DNA from: Flemingiibacterium sp964430755
GTDB taxonomy: Bacteria > Bacillota > Clostridia > Oscillospirales > CAG-272
Length of the DNA stretch: 13,215 bases
Reading direction: 5' to 3'
NCBI GenBank assembly: GCA_964430755.1
Contig: CAYSFT010000056.1
Location: forward strand, 1-13,215
Positions within the stretch are counted from its first letter, which is position 1. The number at the start of each line of letters is the position of its first letter. The notes under the pieces are model-generated. The model searched no databases, had not been told where the DNA came from, and saw nothing but the letters and a program-made list of their open reading frames with translations. Shown one piece after another: positions 5,585-13,215 of this stretch. A program made the position numbers and the translations under genes.

Positions 5585-8500
5585 ATGGTGGTTAAACCCA
5601 CGATGCTTGGCAAGACCGAACGTATGAGCTTCGCTAAAATCGGCGATACTCTCGAAATGCCTAATCTTATCGAGGTTCAGAAGAAATCGTACAGGTGGTT
5701 CCTCGAGGAGGGACTTCGCGAGGTTCTGCACGACGTGTCGCCTATCACCGACTATTCGGGCAATCTCGTTATTGAGTTCATCGATTACACCATCGACCCA
5801 ACCCCGAAATATCCCGAGGAGGAATGTAAAGACCGCGACACGAACTTTGCAGCACCTCTGCGCGTTACCGTAAGACTTACAAACAAGGCTACGGGTGAGG
5901 TTAAGGAGTCCGCGGTGTTCATGGGCGATTTCCCTCTCATGACCGACAACGGTACATTTATTATAAACGGTGCGGAGCGCGTTATCGTTTCGCAGATCGT
6001 AAGATCGCCCGGTATATATTATGAAACCTCTATTGATAAAACCGGTAAGGTTATCTACACTGCAACGGTTATTCCTTATCGCGGCGCATGGCTCGAATAT
6101 GAAACCGACGCTAACGATATTTTCTATGTTCGTATAGATAAAAACCGTAAGATCCCCGTAACTGTTCTCATCCGTGCTCTCGGCATCGAATCCAACGACG
6201 AGATCATCAAGTATTTCGGCGAGGATCCGAAGCTCGTTGCAACCATGGAGAAGGATATGATGCAGGCTGAGGCCGACAAGAATCATACCTCTCTCGGAGA
6301 TGAGGCACTTAAGGAAATTTATAAAAAGCTGCGTCCCGGCGAGCCGCCGCTCGTTGAAAGCGCACAGCTTCTCATCAATAATCTTTTCTTCGATCCCAAG
6401 CGTTACGATCTTGCTCCTGTCGGACGTTATAAGTACGACAAGAAGCTCGCTCTCGGCAAGCGTATCGTGGGACGTACTCTCGCGCGCCCTGTTATCTCGC
6501 CCATCACAGGTGAGCTCATTTATGAGGCAGGCGAGCTTCTCGATGAAGAAAAGGCAATGGCCGTTGAGCACTCCGGTGCAAACGAGGTTTATGTATACCT
6601 CGAGGACGGCGAAACAGAGGTTAAGGTGTTCGGAAACGGCATGATCGAGCCGAAGTATGTCATCGGATGTGACCTTGAAGATATCGGCATCACCGAAAAG
6701 GTAAAGCTTTCCGCTATGCTTGAAATGCTTGAGGAAGCAGGAAGCGATATTGAAGAATTCAAGAAGATCGCGGCGACAAGAATTGCCGAGCTCTCTCCGA
6801 AGCACATCACAAAGGACGATATCTTCGCTTCCATTAACTACCTCACCTGCCTTGCTCACGATATCGGAACCAAGGATGACATTGACCATCTCGGTAACCG
6901 TCGTCTGCGTTCTGTCGGCGAGCTTCTGCAGAATCAGCTTCGTATCGGCTTCTCCCGTATGGACAAGACCGTTAAGGAACGCATGACCACTCAGGATGCT
7001 GAAACTCTCACTCCTAACACACTTATTAATATAAGACCCGTTGTCACAGCGATCCGCGAGTTCTTCGGCTCATCGCCGCTCTCGCAGTTCATGGATCAGA
7101 ATAACCCTCTTGCCGAGCTCACTCACAAGCGCCGTCTTTCGGCTCTCGGCCCGGGCGGTCTCTCGCGTGACAGAGCTTCCTTCGAGGTTCGTGACGTACA
7201 CTATACTCATTACGGTCGTATGTGTCCCATCGAAACCCCTGAAGGCCCGAACATCGGTCTTATTTCTTACCTTTCCACTTATGCAAAGATCAACAACTAC
7301 GGTTTTATCGAGGCTCCTTACAGAAAGATCGATAAGGCGACCGGCGTCGTTACCGATGAGGTTGTTTACATGACCGCGGATGTTGAGGATAACTATACAA
7401 TTGCACAGGCAAACGAGCCGCTTGATGAAAACGGACGCTTTGTGAACTCCCGTATCTCGGGACGCCGCAGAAACGAGATCATCGAGTTCAATGCCGAGGA
7501 AGCTGACTATATGGACGTTTCCCCGAAGATGGTTGTGTCTGTTGCAACGGCTTGTATCCCGTTCCTTGAAAACGACGACAACTCGCGTGCGCTCATGGGT
7601 TCAAACATGCAGAAGCAGGCAGTTCCGCTTCTTGTTTCAAATGCACCTATCGTTGCAACCGGTATGGAATACAAGGCTGCGGTTGACTCCGGCGTTGTTG
7701 TTTGCGCAAAGAACGCAGGTTATGTTGAAAAGGTTTCGGCTGACGAGATCGTTATCCGCACAGATGCGGGAACAAAGGATGTTTACCATCTTATCAAGTT
7801 CAAGCGCTCAAACCAGGGTACCTGCGTAAACCAGAAGCCTATCGTAAATGTTGGCGAGCGCATTGAAGTGAAGCAGGTCATCGCAGACGGTCCTGCAACC
7901 GATCAGGGCGAAATCTCGCTCGGTAAGAATGCTCTCATCGGCTTTATGACCTGGGAAGGCTACAACTACGAGGACGCGGTACTTCTTAACGAACGTCTCG
8001 TCCGCGATGATATTTACACATCCATTCATATCGAAGAATATTCACACGAAGCGCGTGACACCAAGCTCGGTCCGGAGGAGATCACCAAGGAGATCCCCAA
8101 CGTCGGCGAGGACGCGCTCAAGGATCTCACTCCCGACGGTATCATCCGCAAGGGTACAGAGGTCAGAGCCGGTGATATTCTCGTCGGTAAGGTAACACCC
8201 AAGGGCGAAACAGAGCTTACTGCTGAGGAGAGACTCCTGCGTGCGATCTTCGGTGAAAAGGCACGTGAAGTTCGCGATACCTCCCTTCGACTGCCTCACG
8301 GTGAGTCGGGTATCGTTATCGACGTTAAGGTGTTCTCACGCGAAAATTCCGATGAGCTTCCGCCCGGAGTTAACAAGGTTGTTCGCGTTTATATCGCACA
8401 GAAGCGTAAGATCTCGGTTGGTGACAAGATGGCTGGACGTCACGGTAATAAGGGTGTCGTTTCGAGAATCCTGCCTCCCGAGGATATGCCCTTCTTGGCT

Positions 8501-9325
8501 GACGGTACTCCGCTTGATATCGTACTCAACCCGATGGGCGTTCCGTCTCGAATGAACATTGGTCAGGTGCTTGAGGTTCACCTCGGTATCGCGGCGAAGA
8601 AGCTCGGCTGGAAGATCATGACTCCCGTATTTGACGGCGCGAACGAGAAGGATATCGCAGAGTGTCTCAAGATGGCGGGTATGGACGAAAGCGGTAAATC
8701 AATTCTTTATGACGGACGTACGGGTGAGCCTTTTGACAACCCCGTAACCGTTGGTATCATGTATTACCTCAAGCTCCATCACCTCGTTGACGATAAGATC
8801 CATGCGCGCTCAACAGGTCCTTACGGTCTTGTTACACAGCAGCCTCTCGGCGGTAAAGCGCAGTTCGGCGGTCAGCGTTTCGGAGAGATGGAGGTTTGGG
8901 CACTCGAGGCATACGGCGCGGCTTATACACTTCAGGAGATCCTGACAGTTAAGTCGGATGACGTTACCGGACGTGTCAAGACCTACGAAGCTATCGTTAA
9001 GGGACAGAATATCCCGACACCGGGTGTTCCCGAAGCGTTCAAGGTGCTCGTTAAGGAGCTTCAGTCGCTCGCACTCGACGTTAAGGTTCTCGACCACGAG
9101 GGCAATGTTATCGAGCTTTCAACTCTCGGCGAGGAGGAAGAGGAGTATATCCCGAACTATGTTTCCGACATTGATCTCGGCGAGGCAACTCTTGAGGGCG
9201 ACGATATTCCCGACGGATTTACCGAGGAGCAGTTCGACGATGACGACGATGACGATTTCTTCGACGAGGATGGCGATATGCTCGAGCCCGATTTCGATGA
9301 CGCCTTCGACGGCGACGATGAATAA
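5585..9325 (+). CDS. rpoB: DNA-directed RNA polymerase subunit beta
   Basis: The product has 1246 residues. The beta subunit forms one half of the polymerase clamp and active centre, with RpoC supplying the other half, in the cytoplasmic alpha2-beta-beta'-omega core. The N-terminus (MSFAKIGDTLEMPNLIEVQK) is typical. The rifampicin-binding cluster spans 496-521 and keeps the key contacts Q501, F502, D504, H514, R517, S519 and L521. It has proline at 498 and alanine at 510, where Escherichia coli has Gln510 and Ser522. The GDKMAGRHGNKG motif near 946-957 holds active-site lysines, and the C-terminal GGKAQFGGQRFGEMEVWALEAYGA clamp segment is intact. After the conserved body, residues 1183-1246 form a tail with 33 Asp or Glu in 64 and no Lys, Arg or His, which is unusual. 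It is cotranscribed with rpoC, 21 bp downstream. Identity is certain. Confidence 0.99.
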   Translation: MVVKPTMLGKTERMSFAKIGDTLEMPNLIEVQKKSYRWFLEEGLREVLHDVSPITDYSGNLVIEFIDYTIDPTPKYPEEECKDRDTNFAAPLRVTVRLTNKATGEVKESAVFMGDFPLMTDNGTFIINGAERVIVSQIVRSPGIYYETSIDKTGKVIYTATVIPYRGAWLEYETDANDIFYVRIDKNRKIPVTVLIRALGIESNDEIIKYFGEDPKLVATMEKDMMQAEADKNHTSLGDEALKEIYKKLRPGEPPLVESAQLLINNLFFDPKRYDLAPVGRYKYDKKLALGKRIVGRTLARPVISPITGELIYEAGELLDEEKAMAVEHSGANEVYVYLEDGETEVKVFGNGMIEPKYVIGCDLEDIGITEKVKLSAMLEMLEEAGSDIEEFKKIAATRIAELSPKHITKDDIFASINYLTCLAHDIGTKDDIDHLGNRRLRSVGELLQNQLRIGFSRMDKTVKERMTTQDAETLTPNTLINIRPVVTAIREFFGSSPLSQFMDQNNPLAELTHKRRLSALGPGGLSRDRASFEVRDVHYTHYGRMCPIETPEGPNIGLISYLSTYAKINNYGFIEAPYRKIDKATGVVTDEVVYMTADVEDNYTIAQANEPLDENGRFVNSRISGRRRNEIIEFNAEEADYMDVSPKMVVSVATACIPFLENDDNSRALMGSNMQKQAVPLLVSNAPIVATGMEYKAAVDSGVVVCAKNAGYVEKVSADEIVIRTDAGTKDVYHLIKFKRSNQGTCVNQKPIVNVGERIEVKQVIADGPATDQGEISLGKNALIGFMTWEGYNYEDAVLLNERLVRDDIYTSIHIEEYSHEARDTKLGPEEITKEIPNVGEDALKDLTPDGIIRKGTEVRAGDILVGKVTPKGETELTAEERLLRAIFGEKAREVRDTSLRLPHGESGIVIDVKVFSRENSDELPPGVNKVVRVYIAQKRKISVGDKMAGRHGNKGVVSRILPPEDMPFLADGTPLDIVLNPMGVPSRMNIGQVLEVHLGIAAKKLGWKIMTPVFDGANEKDIAECLKMAGMDESGKSILYDGRTGEPFDNPVTVGIMYYLKLHHLVDDKIHARSTGPYGLVTQQPLGGKAQFGGQRFGEMEVWALEAYGAAYTLQEILTVKSDDVTGRVKTYEAIVKGQNIPTPGVPEAFKVLVKELQSLALDVKVLDHEGNVIELSTLGEEEEEYIPNYVSDIDLGEATLEGDDIPDGFTEEQFDDDDDDDFFDEDGDMLEPDFDDAFDGDDE

Positions 9326-9346
9326 GATATAGGAGAAGATTACTAA

Positions 9347-12300
9347 ATGGAAAGAAACGTATTTGATTCAATCAAAATCGGTCTTGCTTCTCCCGAAATG
9401 ATAAGAAGCTGGTCTTACGGCGAGGTTAAAAAGCCTGAGACTATCAACTACAGAACCCTTAAAGCTGAGCGCGACGGTCTTTTCTGCGAGCGCATCTTCG
9501 GTCCGACAAAGGACTGGGAATGTCTTTGCGGAAAGTATAAGCGTGTTCGTCACAAGGGTAAGGTGTGTGAAAAGTGCGGCGTTGAAGTTACAACCAAAAA
9601 GGTGCGCCGTGAGAGAATGGGACATATCGAGCTTGCCGCTCCTGTTTCCCATATCTGGTACTTCCGTGCTATTCCGTCAAGAATGGGTCTCCTTCTTGAT
9701 ATCACACCGAGACTTCTCGAAAAAGTACTCTATTTTGCAAGCTATATCGTTATTGATCCCGGTGTTACCGAGCTTGTTAAGATGCAGCTCCTCAACGAGC
9801 GCGAGTATCAGGAAAATATAGAAAAATACGGCAAGGATGCCTTCAAGGTTGGTATGGGTGCAGAGGCTGTTAAGGAGCTTCTTGCGAATGTTGACATTGA
9901 TGAGCTTTCAAAGAGCCTGCACGCAGAGCTTGAGAATGCAACCGGTCAGAAAAAGATCCGTATCATTAAGCGTCTTGAGGTTGTTGAAGCGTTCAGAAAA
10001 TCGGGTAACAAGCCCGAATGGATGATCCTCGATGTTGTTCCCGTAATTCCGCCGGATATCCGTGCGATGGTACAGCTCGACGGCGGACGCTTTGCATCAA
10101 GCGACCTTAACGATCTCTATCGCCGTGTTATTAACAGAAACAACCGTCTTAAGAGACTTATGGAGCTTTCTGCTCCCGAGATCATTATCCGCAACGAAAA
10201 GCGTATGCTTCAGGAAGCGGTTGATGCTCTTATTGATAACGGTCGCCGCGGTAAGCCCGTAACAGGCCCGAGCAACCGTCCGCTTAAGTCACTTTCCGAA
10301 ATGCTTCGCGGTAAGCAGGGACGTTTCCGTCAGAACCTGCTCGGTAAGCGCGTTGACTATTCGGGACGTTCGGTTATCGTCGTCGGACCTGACCTGAAGA
10401 TCTATCAGTGCGGTCTGCCGAAGGAAATGGCACTCGAGCTCTTCAAGCCGTTCGTTATGAAGCGTCTTGTTGAAACTCAGAAGGCTACCAATATCAAGGA
10501 CGCGAAGAAGAAGGTTGAAAAGGTTGACGTTGTTGTTTGGGACGCACTTGAAAATGTTATCAAGGAGCATCCTGTACTATTAAACCGTGCACCGACACTT
10601 CACAGACTGTCCATCCAGGCGTTTGAGCCGATCCTCGTTGAAGGACGTGCGATCAAGCTTCATCCGCTGGTTTGTACCGCGTTCAACGCCGACTTCGACG
10701 GCGACCAGATGCCTGTTCACGTACCGCTTTCAGCTGAAGCGCAGGCAGAGGCACGCTTCCTTATGCTGTCGGCTAACAACCTCTTGAAGCCGGCTGACGG
10801 ACGTTCTGTAACAGTTCCGTCGCAGGACATGATCCTCGGTTCGTATTACCTCACCATCGACCGTGAGGGTGAGCCCGGTGAAGGACGTGTCTTCCGTGAT
10901 TTCGACGAGGCTGTTATGGCTTACGAAAACCATCAGCTCGGTATCCATGCCGCTATCAAGGTTCGCGTTTCGCGCGAAATTGACGGTGTTATGCATACCG
11001 GTATCATCGATGCAACTCTCGGACGACTCATCTTCAACCGCGAGATTCCTCAGGACCTCGGTTTCGTTGACAGAAGCGATCCCAAAAAGCTGCTCGATCT
11101 TGAAATCGCATTCCCGACCAAGAAGAAGGACCTCGGTAAGATTATCGACCGTTGTATCAAGAAGCACGGCCCTGCGACTACCGCACAGGTGCTTGACTCC
11201 ATCAAGGCGATGGGCTTCAAGTATTCAACAAGATCCTCGCTTTCAATCTCGGTTGCGGATATGACCATTCCGGAACAAAAGTATACACTCGTTGCCGATG
11301 CTGAAAAGCAGGTACTCGAGGTTATGAAGCACTTCCAGAGAGGACGTCTGTCTGAGGAGGAGCGGTATAACGCAGTTATCAAGATCTGGGAGAGAACCAC
11401 AAACGAGGTCGTTGAAGCACTTCAGGCTAAGTTTGACCGTTACAACCCGATCAAGATGATGAGTGACTCGGGAGCCCGCGGTAACTTGACACAGATGCGT
11501 CAGCTCGCAGGTATGCGCGGACTTATGTTCGCAACCAACGGTAAGACCATGGAAATGCCGATCAAATCGAACTTCCGTGAAGGTCTTAACATCCTTGAAT
11601 ATTTCGTTGCGGCACGTGGTGCGCGTAAGTCGCTTTCCGATACCGCGCTTAAGACTGCCGACTCCGGATATCTGACAAGACGTCTCGTTGACGTTTCGCA
11701 GGACGTTATCGTTCGTGAGGACGACTGCGGCACTCGCAAGGGTATCTGGGTATCCAAAATCACAGACGGCAACGAGGTTATCGAGCCTCTGCGTGACCGT
11801 CTTATCGGACGCTTCGTAATCGGCGATGTTGTTCATCCCGAAACAGGCGAGGTCATTGTTCCCGATAACACTATGATTACCGACGATCTTGCTGACGTTA
11901 TCGTTGCGGCAGGTATCGAAAAGGTACTCATCAGAACCATTCTCGAATGTAAAGCAAAGCATGGCGTCTGCTCGCACTGCTACGGTGCTGACCTTGCTTC
12001 CTCGAAGCCGGTTAACGTCGGTGAAGCAGTCGGTATCATCGCGGCGCAGTCGATCGGTGAGCCGGGTACACAGCTTACGATGCGTACGTTCCATACGGGC
12101 GGCGTTGCGGGAGCCGATATCACCCAGGGTCTTCCCCGAGTTGAGGAGCTTTTCGAGGCTCGCAGACCGAAGAAGACTGCCATCGTTTCCGAAATTTCGG
12201 GCGTTGCAAGAATCACCGAAAACAAGCGCATGAGAACCATCGTCGTTTCAGGCGGCGGAGAAGTTGAGGACGTTGCATATCCGATCGCGTTCGGTACACG

Positions 12301-12898
12301 TATCGTTATCGAGGACGGTCAGGAGGTTGCAGCAGGTCAGCCTCTTACAGAGGGTTCGATCTGTCCTACCGATATTCTTCGTATCAACGGACTTGACGCG
12401 GCTTATGACTATATCATCCGCGAGGTTCAGAAGGTTTACCGTCTCCAGTCGGTTGAGGTTAACGACAAGCATATCGAGGTTATCGCCCGTCAGATGACGA
12501 GAAAGACCAAGGTTGAGGACGCAGGTGACACAACTCTGCTTGCAGGAAGTGTTATCGATCTTCACGAGCTTGCAAATGAGAATGCAGAGATTCAGGCGCG
12601 TATCGATGCAGGTGAGACAACACTTCGTCTTGCGGTTGGCGCACCGGTGCTTCTCGGTATCACCAAAGCGGCACTGCTTACAGATTCCTTCCTTTCGGCA
12701 GCATCCTTCCAGGAAACCACCAAGGTACTCACCGAGGCGGCTATCAGAGGTAAGGTTGACAACCTGCTCGGACTTAAGGAAAATGTTATTATCGGTAAGC
12801 TTATTCCTGCCGGAACAGGTATGGAATGTTACCGCAGCATTGAGGTTGATAAGGCTGAAGAGCCGTCAATCATTGGCGCTGACACAGTTGCAGGTTGA
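9347..12898 (+). CDS. rpoC: DNA-directed RNA polymerase subunit beta'
   Basis: The product has 1183 residues and is the catalytic half of RNA polymerase. The first zinc site is C59, C61, C74, C77. The universal NADFDGDQM motif lies at 447-455, with the three Mg-binding aspartates D449, D451 and D453. The second zinc site is C794, C868, C875, C878. The segment from G892 leads into the trigger loop, with M912, R913 and H916 conserved. The trigger loop continues directly into GADITQGLPRVEELFEARRPK-type sequence, without the large insertion found in Proteobacteria, as expected for Bacillota. Length and both ends are typical. The ATG at 9347 is preceded by AGGAGAAG (9331-9338) at good spacing, 21 bp after rpoB, so the two subunits are made from one message. 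A terminator follows 12 bases after the stop. Confidence 0.99.
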   Translation: MERNVFDSIKIGLASPEMIRSWSYGEVKKPETINYRTLKAERDGLFCERIFGPTKDWECLCGKYKRVRHKGKVCEKCGVEVTTKKVRRERMGHIELAAPVSHIWYFRAIPSRMGLLLDITPRLLEKVLYFASYIVIDPGVTELVKMQLLNEREYQENIEKYGKDAFKVGMGAEAVKELLANVDIDELSKSLHAELENATGQKKIRIIKRLEVVEAFRKSGNKPEWMILDVVPVIPPDIRAMVQLDGGRFASSDLNDLYRRVINRNNRLKRLMELSAPEIIIRNEKRMLQEAVDALIDNGRRGKPVTGPSNRPLKSLSEMLRGKQGRFRQNLLGKRVDYSGRSVIVVGPDLKIYQCGLPKEMALELFKPFVMKRLVETQKATNIKDAKKKVEKVDVVVWDALENVIKEHPVLLNRAPTLHRLSIQAFEPILVEGRAIKLHPLVCTAFNADFDGDQMPVHVPLSAEAQAEARFLMLSANNLLKPADGRSVTVPSQDMILGSYYLTIDREGEPGEGRVFRDFDEAVMAYENHQLGIHAAIKVRVSREIDGVMHTGIIDATLGRLIFNREIPQDLGFVDRSDPKKLLDLEIAFPTKKKDLGKIIDRCIKKHGPATTAQVLDSIKAMGFKYSTRSSLSISVADMTIPEQKYTLVADAEKQVLEVMKHFQRGRLSEEERYNAVIKIWERTTNEVVEALQAKFDRYNPIKMMSDSGARGNLTQMRQLAGMRGLMFATNGKTMEMPIKSNFREGLNILEYFVAARGARKSLSDTALKTADSGYLTRRLVDVSQDVIVREDDCGTRKGIWVSKITDGNEVIEPLRDRLIGRFVIGDVVHPETGEVIVPDNTMITDDLADVIVAAGIEKVLIRTILECKAKHGVCSHCYGADLASSKPVNVGEAVGIIAAQSIGEPGTQLTMRTFHTGGVAGADITQGLPRVEELFEARRPKKTAIVSEISGVARITENKRMRTIVVSGGGEVEDVAYPIAFGTRIVIEDGQEVAAGQPLTEGSICPTDILRINGLDAAYDYIIREVQKVYRLQSVEVNDKHIEVIARQMTRKTKVEDAGDTTLLAGSVIDLHELANENAEIQARIDAGETTLRLAVGAPVLLGITKAALLTDSFLSAASFQETTKVLTEAAIRGKVDNLLGLKENVIIGKLIPAGTGMECYRSIEVDKAEEPSIIGADTVAG

Positions 12899-12910
12899 AT
12901 TTAATAAATT

Positions 12911-12941
12911 GGGTTGTACGTTTTGAGCGTACAGCCCTTTT
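12911..12941 (+). terminator. Intrinsic terminator of the rpoBC operon
   Basis: A 10-bp stem (12911-12920 with 12928-12937, GGGTTGTACG/CGTACAGCCC with one G-U pair) and a 7-base loop are followed by TTTT. It lies 12 bases after the rpoC stop and ends the operon, so rpsL/rpsG/fusA are not transcribed with it directly. Confidence 0.93.
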
Positions 12942-12955
12942 CATTTCTAACTTCA

Positions 12956-13069
12956 GCCGCAAAGCGGCGTTTCTGCCCCAAAGGAGCAATGAAGGTGTGA
13001 GCGGGGCGTCGAGGACGTCGCCCCCTACAGAAGCCACGAAGCGTCACTGCGCGAAAGAAGCAATGAAGC
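12956..13069 (+). repeat. GC-rich repeat modules downstream of rpoC
   Basis: A series of short modules. GCCGC-AAA-GCGGC is a small hairpin (12956-12968). GGGGCG/CGCCCC is a stem (13003-13008 with 13019-13024). AGCAATGAAG-type units recur near 12985 and 13058, with a diverged version (AAGCCACGAAGC) near 13031. The last module (13046-13069) matches the 24-base module at positions 3-26 on the other strand. No gene is supported; open frames here lack a ribosome binding site and conserved features. Confidence 0.65.
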
Positions 13070-13073
13070 TGTT

Positions 13074-13165
13074 GAGCCGCCGACGAAGCTGGCGGCGGAC
13101 AAACGCTCACGGCTAACAAAGCGAATCCGGAGCCGTCAGGCGGAGTTGAGCGCGAATCGGGCGCA
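13074..13165 (+). repeat. Modular GC-rich intergenic repeat, right copy
   Basis: This matches positions 118 down to 27 on the minus strand with 89 of 92 identical and no gaps. It contains the GCCGCC/GGCGGC stem (13076-13081 with 13091-13096) and an ACGGCT/AGCCGT pair. The left copy differs inside ACGGCT, so that second pairing is weaker there. Like the left copy, it lies beyond the 3' end of an operon and in the same transcriptional sense. Confidence 0.85.
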
Positions 13166-13215
13166 GGCAAGGAAGACGGGAGGAGTCCGAGTGCACTCGC
13201 CGAAGGCGATGTGCT
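13166..13215 (+). repeat. Repeat tail with a terminal hairpin, cut by the window edge
   Basis: The sequence past the 92-bp core has no counterpart at the left end of the window. It ends in a hairpin: GCAC and TCGCC (13193-13201) pair with GGCGA and GTGC (13205-13214), with a GAA loop and one bulged T. I see no gene. The element probably continues beyond the window. Confidence 0.5.

Noticed and set aside
5519..6889. A 456-codon open frame on the minus strand, antisense to rpoB
   Set aside because: It lies wholly over the rpoB promoter-proximal coding region and leader, has no recognisable domain and no ribosome binding site that I can support. Long antisense frames are expected from the codon bias of highly expressed genes.
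11243..12094. A 283-codon open frame on the minus strand, antisense to rpoC
   Set aside because: Same reasoning: it lies over the most conserved part of rpoC and its translation is not like any family I know.
12895..13116. A 73-codon plus-strand frame after rpoC
   Set aside because: It begins inside the last codons of rpoC, runs across the terminator and continues through repeat modules, with no supporting signal.
1..13215. A composite transposon or genomic island bounded by the terminal inverted repeats
   Set aside because: The enclosed genes are essential housekeeping genes (rpoB, rpoC, a tRNA), there is no transposase or integrase, and the repeats extend as modular arrays rather than defined element ends.

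Overview
The window looks like a chromosomal segment of a low-to-mid GC Gram-positive anaerobe of class Clostridia, most likely near the Oscillospiraceae/Ruminococcaceae gut lineages. The evidence is the rpoB-rpoC pair of Gram-positive length (no large trigger-loop insertion in RpoC), strong AGGAGG-type ribosome binding sites, consensus sigma-A promoters, a tRNA-Gln with encoded CCA, a DUF951 protein and a YfhO-type membrane protein. The taxon is inferred from gene style, not from a database search.

Layout. (1) 1-159 is intergenic and holds one copy of a GC-rich modular repeat. (2) 160-1671, minus strand, is a two-gene operon: an SGNH/GDSL-type hydrolase followed after 15 bp by a radical SAM/SPASM protein. 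(3) 1704-1862 is an array of short hairpins, most of it enclosed by a 13-bp outer inverted repeat, lying upstream of the hydrolase. (4) 1868-2049, minus strand, is a complete tRNA-Gln(CUG) unit with a consensus promoter and an unusual double terminator that shares one left arm. (5) 2133-5248, plus strand, is a DUF951 gene and a 923-residue YfhO-family membrane protein, closed by a terminator. (6) 5318-12941, plus strand, is the rpoB-rpoC operon, with a perfect TTGACA-17-TATAAT promoter, a leader of about 230 nt that appears structured, both large RNA polymerase subunits and a strong terminator. (7) 12942-13215 is intergenic and filled with GC-rich repeat modules. One of them is a 92-bp copy (89/92 identical) of the element at the left end, in opposite orientation.

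How it works together. The core is transcription machinery: rpoB and rpoC make the two halves of the RNA polymerase active centre. Here they are driven by their own promoter, with no ribosomal stalk genes (rplKAJL) directly upstream and no rpsL/rpsG/fusA directly downstream within the window. The other genes are a tRNA, a probable glycosyl-transfer or cell-envelope membrane protein (YfhO) and two enzymes of unknown substrate.

I found no defence system, prophage, insertion sequence or CRISPR array. The most unusual material is non-coding: the hairpin array, the modular 3'-end repeats, the shared-arm tRNA terminator and the rpoB leader. To these I add a 64-residue, half-acidic C-terminal tail on RpoB.
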